Shown: in pieces, positions 12,249 to 16,618 of the stretch
Numbering within the stretch: the first letter of the stretch is position 1
How the letters are laid out: every line of letters starts with the position of its first letter
Assembly: GCA_009930125.1 (NCBI GenBank)
Contig: RZYZ01000019.1
Span: 1-16,618 of the forward strand
DNA from: Clostridia bacterium
GTDB lineage: Bacteria > Bacillota > Clostridia > Clostridiales > Clostridiaceae
DNA: 16,618 nucleotides
Direction: 5' to 3'
Notes under the pieces: model-generated
Databases searched by the model: none
What the model was told of the DNA's origin: nothing
Seen by the model: only the letters and a program-made list of their open reading frames with translations
Position numbers and translations under genes: made by a program

Positions 12249-13595
12249 TTAGTTACCAACTGGTATCGGAATGAAAATGGGTTCTTCCAGTGTATACTCA
12301 GGGCCTGATGAAAGCAGAAACTCCAGCTCTTCATAGTCGCCATCTTCAATATGGTAGAGATGGAACTGCTCCGTATCGGTGCTTCGATAAGCTTCTTTCA
12401 GGATTTCCACGTTATGGCCCTGATCGGATATGATAGCGAATGGAGAGTAGGGATAACGCTCGGATGTTTTGAAGGTGAAAATCAGTTCCCCATCCATGCG
12501 CTCTACATCAGTGAGCTCGATGCCTTCGGTCTCAGGTGTCAGGGTCCTGGTGTCCAGGTCTACTCGGATTTCTCTTTCTTCTTCTCGGATGATTGTATAG
12601 CGGTCAATGCTGATGCTTCTGGACTTAGGTGGATCAAAATAATCACTTCTGATATGGATGGTTTCTGTTTTGGTGCCATCAACGGTCTGTGACAGGTAGG
12701 CATAGCTGCCCAAAGAGGTTTTGACACCATCTTCCAGAAGAGAGAGTCTCAGGTTCATATCCGCATCATTTTCTTCCGAAAATTCAAATGTGATTTCCGA
12801 ACGGACGGGATAGCTGACCATTTCCTTGAATAGAATCTTCTGTCCTTCGATGATGATTTCCTCGTTAAGTGGATAGGTGACTGGTTTTCGGAACTCATCC
12901 AGAGACAGGTCAAACTGGAAGGAGTCGATGGAGAGGGGACGCTGCAGATACTGGTCCTCATTGCTGTACCTGGTGAGGGACAAGGAGAGAGTGAATTCCT
13001 TCGGAAGTTCCTTCACTTCGGGATATCCTGGGAGGTTCCGATCCACAAACTCCATGGATACGGAGAGGAGTGGATCCTGTCCTTTCGTGTAGCTGCTGCT
13101 GAAACTTAAGAATCCGCTGGCGATGAAATCATCAGTGGAAAGATCCCTCAGATGATCAATACTGATATCATAGCGTTCATTCTCAGAGAGCTCCAGATTC
13201 TCAGGCATTTCAAGAAACAGAACGAGGTTTTTGGAATCGGCGATGACGTAGGGGAGCTTCAGCTCCAGATCACCGGTTTCGGCTTTGAGGTTCACATACT
13301 GGATGTTTCTGTTCTCCACTGCGCTTTTCAGGGATTCATTGTACATGACCAGTTCCGAAATCTTTGAAAGGATGGGAATGTCTGCCATGGTGCGAGCGAA
13401 TACAACGCTGGTGTTTATGAGGATCACAAAGAGAAGCGCAGCTGCGGTGGTGGGTATGCTAGAGAAGAGCAGCCTCTTCTTTCTTTTTTCTTTCCTGATT
13501 CTCAGCTCTAGTCTGTCTGTGGCCTGATAGAGTTCTTCAGGATAATCTGTAGATTCAGTAAGGTAATCATTCCAGTTTTCATGACTTTTTTTCAT
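12249..13595 (-). CDS. DUF4179 membrane protein, probable anti-sigma factor
   Basis: The 448-residue protein has a charged cytoplasmic N-terminus of about 40 residues (MKKSHENWNDYL to RIRKEKRKKR), one membrane span (about 43-67), the juxtamembrane stretch RTMADIPILSKISELV typical of DUF4179, and a long extracellular beta-rich domain ending EPIFIPIPVGN. ATG 13595 is preferred to ATG 13616 because GGAG lies 9 bases before it. The start lies inside the sigma gene, overlapping its last 17 bases, which indicates translational coupling and a one-to-one pairing. In known sigma-anti-sigma pairs of Firmicutes such a membrane protein holds its sigma factor at the membrane until an envelope signal releases it. 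No zinc-finger anti-sigma motif is visible, so the role is inferred from family and overlap. A paralogue lies at 15138-16511. Confidence 0.82.
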   Translation of the reverse strand: MKKSHENWNDYLTESTDYPEELYQATDRLELRIRKEKRKKRLLFSSIPTTAAALLFVILINTSVVFARTMADIPILSKISELVMYNESLKSAVENRNIQYVNLKAETGDLELKLPYVIADSKNLVLFLEMPENLELSENERYDISIDHLRDLSTDDFIASGFLSFSSSYTKGQDPLLSVSMEFVDRNLPGYPEVKELPKEFTLSLSLTRYSNEDQYLQRPLSIDSFQFDLSLDEFRKPVTYPLNEEIIIEGQKILFKEMVSYPVRSEITFEFSEENDADMNLRLSLLEDGVKTSLGSYAYLSQTVDGTKTETIHIRSDYFDPPKSRSISIDRYTIIREEEREIRVDLDTRTLTPETEGIELTDVERMDGELIFTFKTSERYPYSPFAIISDQGHNVEILKEAYRSTDTEQFHLYHIEDGDYEELEFLLSSGPEYTLEEPIFIPIPVGN

Positions 13596-14100
13596 AGATT
13601 TCTTCTCCTTCCTCATCCATCAGCTCAATTCTCAGGATGGATAACGCTTTTCTGGCCCTGGAGGATACCGTTCCGTCGGGAATGCCCAGAAACTCCGCTG
13701 TTTCCCGGATGGTCATGTCCGCAAAATAGCGGAGTATGATGACCTGGCGAAGATCCTCCGGAAGGGACTGAAGGGCGAGCTTCGTGCTTAGAGAAATGGG
13801 TTCTTCTCTTTCATCGACCACATCCGGTGGTATTTCATAAAAGGAAAGATGGCCTCTTTTTCTGAGCATCCGGTAGCATTCGTTGATGAGTATCCTGGTG
13901 AGCCAGGTCTTCGCAAAGTCTGGTTCTTTCACGGTCTTTCTTTTGGCATAACCAAGATAGATGACTTCGTCGATGGCTTCCAGAGCTTCCGCTTCATTTC
14001 CCAGATATCCATAGGCGATGCGATACATGGTTTCTCTGTACTGCTCAATTAATCTGATGTAGGCATCCTTTTCGATGCCTTTTCTGTTGAAGTAGCCCAT
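13579..14100 (-). CDS. ECF-type RNA polymerase sigma factor
   Basis: The 173 residues carry sigma region 2 (about 14-85: YRETMYRIAYGYLGNEAEALEAIDEV, then DFAKTWLTRILINECYRMLRKR) and region 4 (about 110-162: LQSLPEDLRQVIILRYFADM, then ETAEFLGIPDGTVSSRARKAL), with no region 3, as in ECF sigma factors. GGAGG lies 6 bases before the ATG at 14100. The 3' end overlaps the DUF4179 gene, its likely membrane-bound regulator. No bipartite ECF promoter (AAC box plus CGT box at proper spacing) could be identified ahead of it, so autoregulation is not shown. Targets are unknown; SigV-like envelope stress control is the nearest analogy. Confidence 0.92.
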   Translation of the reverse strand: MGYFNRKGIEKDAYIRLIEQYRETMYRIAYGYLGNEAEALEAIDEVIYLGYAKRKTVKEPDFAKTWLTRILINECYRMLRKRGHLSFYEIPPDVVDEREEPISLSTKLALQSLPEDLRQVIILRYFADMTIRETAEFLGIPDGTVSSRARKALSILRIELMDEEGEEIYEKKS

Positions 14101-14211
14101 TTTTCGCCTCCTTTACCTATTAGAGTATTCAGGACCGGTTTTTCATTACGGAATCTGAAAAAATTCATGAAATACTGAAATTATTTTATAGTAGATGACA
14201 GGGATCTAATA

Positions 14212-14775
14212 TTAGTTGTTCTGAGTTGGGAGCGGATCATAGACTTTGATGCTGTTTTTTCTCAGATACTGGTTGATCCCTTCGTAATCCTTATTTTTAT
14301 AAGCCTCTCTGTTATCTTTCAGCACTTTTTCAAGTGTCGCGGATACCACCTGACGTTTTCCATCAAAAAGAGCATCGATCTCCTTTTCGATGGTGGTCAC
14401 TCTGTAGGCGTCTTTGCTTACCACCAGATATCCGTTCTCCTTGATTTTTGTAATCATTTCCTTCATTTCATTGTGGGAAGGAGATTTCTCCACAAGAAAT
14501 TCATCGGTGAGATCCTCTCCCTCATGATTCACAATGACATAGTCTATGCTCCCTGGAAGGTTTGCCAGGGTTTCATTAAGTATCGTATAGAGCTTGGTTC
14601 TGATCTCTTGTTCCGGCTCTGCGTTATAGGTCAGGCTACTCTCATAAAAGGGCAGCACTTGGGTATCCACCACGATACTACGATTGTAGATGGTTTCTTC
14701 TTCCCTGGTGCAGCCGGACATGCTCATGACGCTTAGGATCAGCAGAAGCAGCAGGGTGATCGTTCTCTTTTTCAT
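14212..14775 (-). CDS. Lipoprotein of unknown function
   Basis: The 187-residue product begins with a lipoprotein signal: MKKR, a leucine-rich core TITLLLLLILSVM and the lipobox SMSGC, with lipidation expected on Cys22. The mature domain is charged and mixed alpha/beta (VVDTQVLPFYESS near the start, a VSKDAYRVTTIEKEIDALF segment, a C-terminal NKDYEGINQYLRK). No family is recognised. AAGGAGG lies just before the ATG. It precedes the sigma gene by 111 bases and follows a strong hairpin, and is therefore likely part of the sigma locus. A surface sensor feeding the DUF4179 protein, or an output of the regulon, are both possible (inference). Confidence 0.75.
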   Translation of the reverse strand: MKKRTITLLLLLILSVMSMSGCTREEETIYNRSIVVDTQVLPFYESSLTYNAEPEQEIRTKLYTILNETLANLPGSIDYVIVNHEGEDLTDEFLVEKSPSHNEMKEMITKIKENGYLVVSKDAYRVTTIEKEIDALFDGKRQVVSATLEKVLKDNREAYKNKDYEGINQYLRKNSIKVYDPLPTQNN

Positions 14776-14812
14776 AGTGTTTTCCTCCTTGATATTTCAT
14801 CTGTAAGCATGG

Positions 14813-14859
14813 AAGGACAGGTGATGCATGGGCTCAAAAAGCCTTCATCACCTGTCCTT
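14813..14859 (-). terminator. Long hairpin between two co-directional genes
   Basis: AAGGACAGGTGATG (14813-14826) pairs perfectly with CATCACCTGTCCTT (14846-14859), with a second GGCT/AGCC stem in the loop. On the minus strand it lies between the small membrane protein (ends 14870) and the lipoprotein (starts 14775). No U-run follows, so it may be a partial terminator, a processing site or a stability element rather than a full stop. Confidence 0.6.
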
Positions 14860-14869
14860 CATTAATATT

Positions 14870-15115
14870 CTACAGGAACAGTCTGGTTGCAAACCAGTAG
14901 ATCAAATAGAAGACGGCAAGGATGGCAAGAACACCTGTGAGGTTTCGAAGAAGCCTCTTTCTCTTCTGCGCTTTATAGGAAAAATTCTCCTTGTCTCTTT
15001 TTTCCTCATCTGGGATCTCCATCCGGTTCTTCTCTTTTCTGGCCTGTTCCTTGATTTCCACTTCCTGACCCACTCGATTGGCCACGTGTCTGTTCTGATC
15101 AAAGTTAAAACTCAT
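14870..15115 (-). CDS. Small membrane protein, 81 residues
   Basis: Start ATG 15115 is preferred over upstream codons in the frame because AAGGAAG lies about 7-8 bases before it. The first 57 residues are highly charged, probably coiled (QEVEIKEQARKEKNRMEI, KRDKENFSYKAQKRKR), and are followed by one membrane span (about 59-77, GVLAILAVFYLIYWFA). The N-terminal part should be cytoplasmic. No family is recognised. It starts 23 bases after the stop of the second DUF4179 gene on the same strand, so the two are probably translated from one message, and it may help anchor or tune that protein (inference). Confidence 0.7.
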   Translation of the reverse strand: MSFNFDQNRHVANRVGQEVEIKEQARKEKNRMEIPDEEKRDKENFSYKAQKRKRLLRNLTGVLAILAVFYLIYWFATRLFL

Positions 15116-15137
15116 ATGTTCACTTCCTTTCAGGATG

Positions 15138-16511
15138 TTAAGGTGCAGGTTCAAATTCTTCAGGGACATCAATAGGTATTCTTATGGGCTGTTCCAGTTT
15201 GTGGATGGGCATTTCACTGCCGCTTCTTCTTAATATGATTGTATCATTGATGTCCTCTTCGAAGATATAGGAAATATTTCTATATTCACCGAGATTCTGA
15301 AAGCTGCCCATAGGCATGCGTTTTTTCTCGCCACTTCCTGTTTCATACTCGTAGTGGAAAATACCTTCAAACCCTTCAGGGTCCTCTATGTTCACTTTGA
15401 AACCTAGCAGCGTTTTGTATCCTGTGGAATAGGTGGTCAGTTCAATGTTCGTCATGCTCTTGTCGACGGTTTTCTCTGCTGGTGTGAAGGTGATGTACTC
15501 CTCTTCCTTGTCCAGAAGCTTCACGCCATCGATGACCAGTTCCAGTCTGCCCGGCTGTGAAGACAGTCGGGACAGATCAAGAAAGATGCCGTATTGAGGG
15601 TGTGCTTTACTGAAGACCTGGTAGTCCAGGTTATCTCTTATGACCTCTCCTGTTTCAGCGTCCAGAACCTTTCCTCTGATGCTTACGATACGGTCTTTGT
15701 TATCAGGTTCTTCTTCAAAGAGAAGGATTGTGGATAGGGAACTGGTCTCGAGAGACTTCACGATCAGGTTGTTTCCGAGAAGGTCAAGGGAGACGTTGAT
15801 GTCATTTCTTGGTCTTTCTATCATGTTTTCCAGTTTTAATTCAAAGGAGAATTCTCCCAAAGCTTCTGTGCCGATCACTTTGTAGTATTCCTTCGTACCG
15901 GCCTCTCCCCTTAAGATCACTGCGCTGAATTCGATGCCCAGTTCCTCCGGAAAAGAAACATCGCTTCCTGGTGGAAGCATCCCCATAAGGCTGAAGTAGT
16001 GATCGTTGAAATTTCCGGAGGTGACCCCTTCACCGAGATAGAAATAGGGTCCGTAATCTTCTTTTGTTTTCAGATCATAGACTTTGAAGTGCTCAATCTT
16101 CAGACGGTCGTAGTCATCCAGAGTGATGTTCTCAGAGGTTTCAAAATAGAACCTGATATTCTTATCATCGGATAATGCATACTGGAGATACATCTGATAA
16201 TCTCCACTCTCGGAGAGTAGTCCTAATTCATCCAGATCATTCTCGTAAGGAGTAAGAAAGGACATGGCAGATAAAAAATCCTTCAATACTGGAATCTTTC
16301 TGATGTTTTCCGCCCAGGCGGTGTTGGTGTTGGCTGTGATAAACATGAAAACGAGCAGAAGACTGGTCACAGCGGAGCTGATCTTGATTCGTTTCTTTCG
16401 TCTTTCTTTCCCGAATCGCTTTTCAAACCGTTCTTCCACGCCGGAAAGGGCAGAGGGCTCGGTGATATTCTCTTCAATGAGATTTTTCAGATTGTCTTCA
16501 TAGGGACTCAT
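15138..16511 (-). CDS. Second DUF4179 membrane protein, probable anti-sigma factor
   Basis: The 457-residue paralogue of the 12249-13595 product has the same plan: a cytoplasmic N-terminus (1-42), a membrane span (about 43-61), a matching juxtamembrane stretch ENIRKIPVLKDFLSAM, and a long extracellular domain ending QPIRIPIDVPEEFEPAP. Identity to the first looks low outside these anchors, so the duplication is old. Unlike its relative it has only a weak ribosome site (GCAGG 9 bases before the ATG at 16511). A frame on the same strand ends with TGA overlapping that ATG (ATGA), but no ECF sigma gene can be recognised in the 107 bases remaining. Its partner may lie beyond the right edge, or it may share the sigma factor at 13579-14100. 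Confidence 0.78.
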   Translation of the reverse strand: MSPYEDNLKNLIEENITEPSALSGVEERFEKRFGKERRKKRIKISSAVTSLLLVFMFITANTNTAWAENIRKIPVLKDFLSAMSFLTPYENDLDELGLLSESGDYQMYLQYALSDDKNIRFYFETSENITLDDYDRLKIEHFKVYDLKTKEDYGPYFYLGEGVTSGNFNDHYFSLMGMLPPGSDVSFPEELGIEFSAVILRGEAGTKEYYKVIGTEALGEFSFELKLENMIERPRNDINVSLDLLGNNLIVKSLETSSLSTILLFEEEPDNKDRIVSIRGKVLDAETGEVIRDNLDYQVFSKAHPQYGIFLDLSRLSSQPGRLELVIDGVKLLDKEEEYITFTPAEKTVDKSMTNIELTTYSTGYKTLLGFKVNIEDPEGFEGIFHYEYETGSGEKKRMPMGSFQNLGEYRNISYIFEEDINDTIILRRSGSEMPIHKLEQPIRIPIDVPEEFEPAP

Positions 16512-16520
16512 GGCGCAAAC

Positions 16521-16613
16521 CTGCTACTCAAAATATGGACAAATCTATCCATATCGAGACTTTTACTGCTTCTTCCTGTATGCTTTCGCCTCAGTTTCCT
16601 GAGCTGCTACTCA
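16521..16613. repeat. 10-bp direct repeat CTGCTACTCA
   Basis: CTGCTACTCA occurs at 16521-16530 and again at 16604-16613. On the minus strand the distal copy is followed by a CTCAG-GAAA-CTGAG hairpin (16590-16603) with a GNRA-type loop. The leader of the second DUF4179 gene thus has several ordered elements, of unknown role. Confidence 0.4.
16533..16554. repeat. 7-bp inverted repeat upstream of the second DUF4179 gene
   Basis: ATATGGA (16533-16539) and TCCATAT (16548-16554) are separated by 8 bases, 22 bases before the start codon. It may be an operator or an RNA hairpin controlling the weak ribosome site nearby. Confidence 0.4.
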
Positions 16614-16618
16614 CAAGT

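Noticed and set aside
14101..14211. Autoregulatory ECF promoter before the sigma gene
   Set aside because: A TGAAT-like box and a CGTA box exist but their spacing is too short for an ECF promoter.
1..16618. CRISPR arrays, tRNA or rRNA genes, complete insertion sequences
   Set aside because: No regularly spaced repeats, cloverleaf-like segments, rRNA motifs or transposase with paired terminal repeats were seen on reading both strands.

Overview
The window looks like a chromosomal segment of an anaerobic Firmicute of the Clostridia type. This rests on family content (DUF4179 proteins paired with an ECF sigma factor, a two-domain protein disulfide oxidoreductase beside a TrxB-like flavoprotein, a DUF302 protein), strong AGGAGG ribosome binding sites and consensus sigma-A promoters. 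No rRNA, tRNA or CRISPR array was seen, so the genus cannot be fixed from sequence reading alone.

Layout. (1) 1-292: 3' end of a DNA topoisomerase III gene, closed by a strong hairpin terminator. (2) About 293-2420: a clearly more AT-rich patch. It holds a 33-residue membrane peptide, a secreted-protein gene broken by one in-frame TAA, a promoter with an overlapping inverted repeat, and a ribbon-helix-helix gene that lacks a normal start. (3) 2432-4153: a membrane-anchored protein of unknown function and a convergent M20 amidohydrolase. (4) 4275-4720: a DUF302 gene whose promoter spacer is filled by a palindrome resembling CsoR/CstR operators. (5) 7478 down to 4834 (minus strand): TrxB-like flavoprotein, two-Trx-fold disulfide oxidoreductase, DUF6132 membrane protein and Fe-S/cysteine membrane protein, apparently one redox operon. 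Just upstream on the same strand is a REP-transposase-like (Y1/HUH) gene with its own promoter and a damaged HUH motif. (6) 8430-9603: a cell-wall amidase with half a SPOR domain, a DUF4177 protein and a 45-residue membrane peptide. (7) 10092-12131: a YyaL/DUF255 protein. (8) 16511 down to 12249 (minus strand): an envelope signalling locus with DUF4179 protein, small membrane protein, lipoprotein, ECF sigma factor and a second DUF4179 protein, the last overlapping the sigma gene.

How the parts may work together. In region 5, reducing power could pass from NAD(P)H through the flavoprotein to the disulfide oxidoreductase and then to the cysteine-bearing membrane proteins (inference). In region 8, the sigma factor is probably held at the membrane by the overlapping DUF4179 protein, while the lipoprotein, small membrane protein and second DUF4179 protein supply further envelope sensing (inference from gene order and family).

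The observations most worth following are the palindrome inside the DUF302 promoter, the four-gene thiol/redox operon, the HUH-defective transposase relative driven by a consensus promoter, the one-sigma/two-DUF4179 arrangement, and the nonsense-interrupted secreted protein with its 33-residue membrane peptide. None is proven to be a new system.
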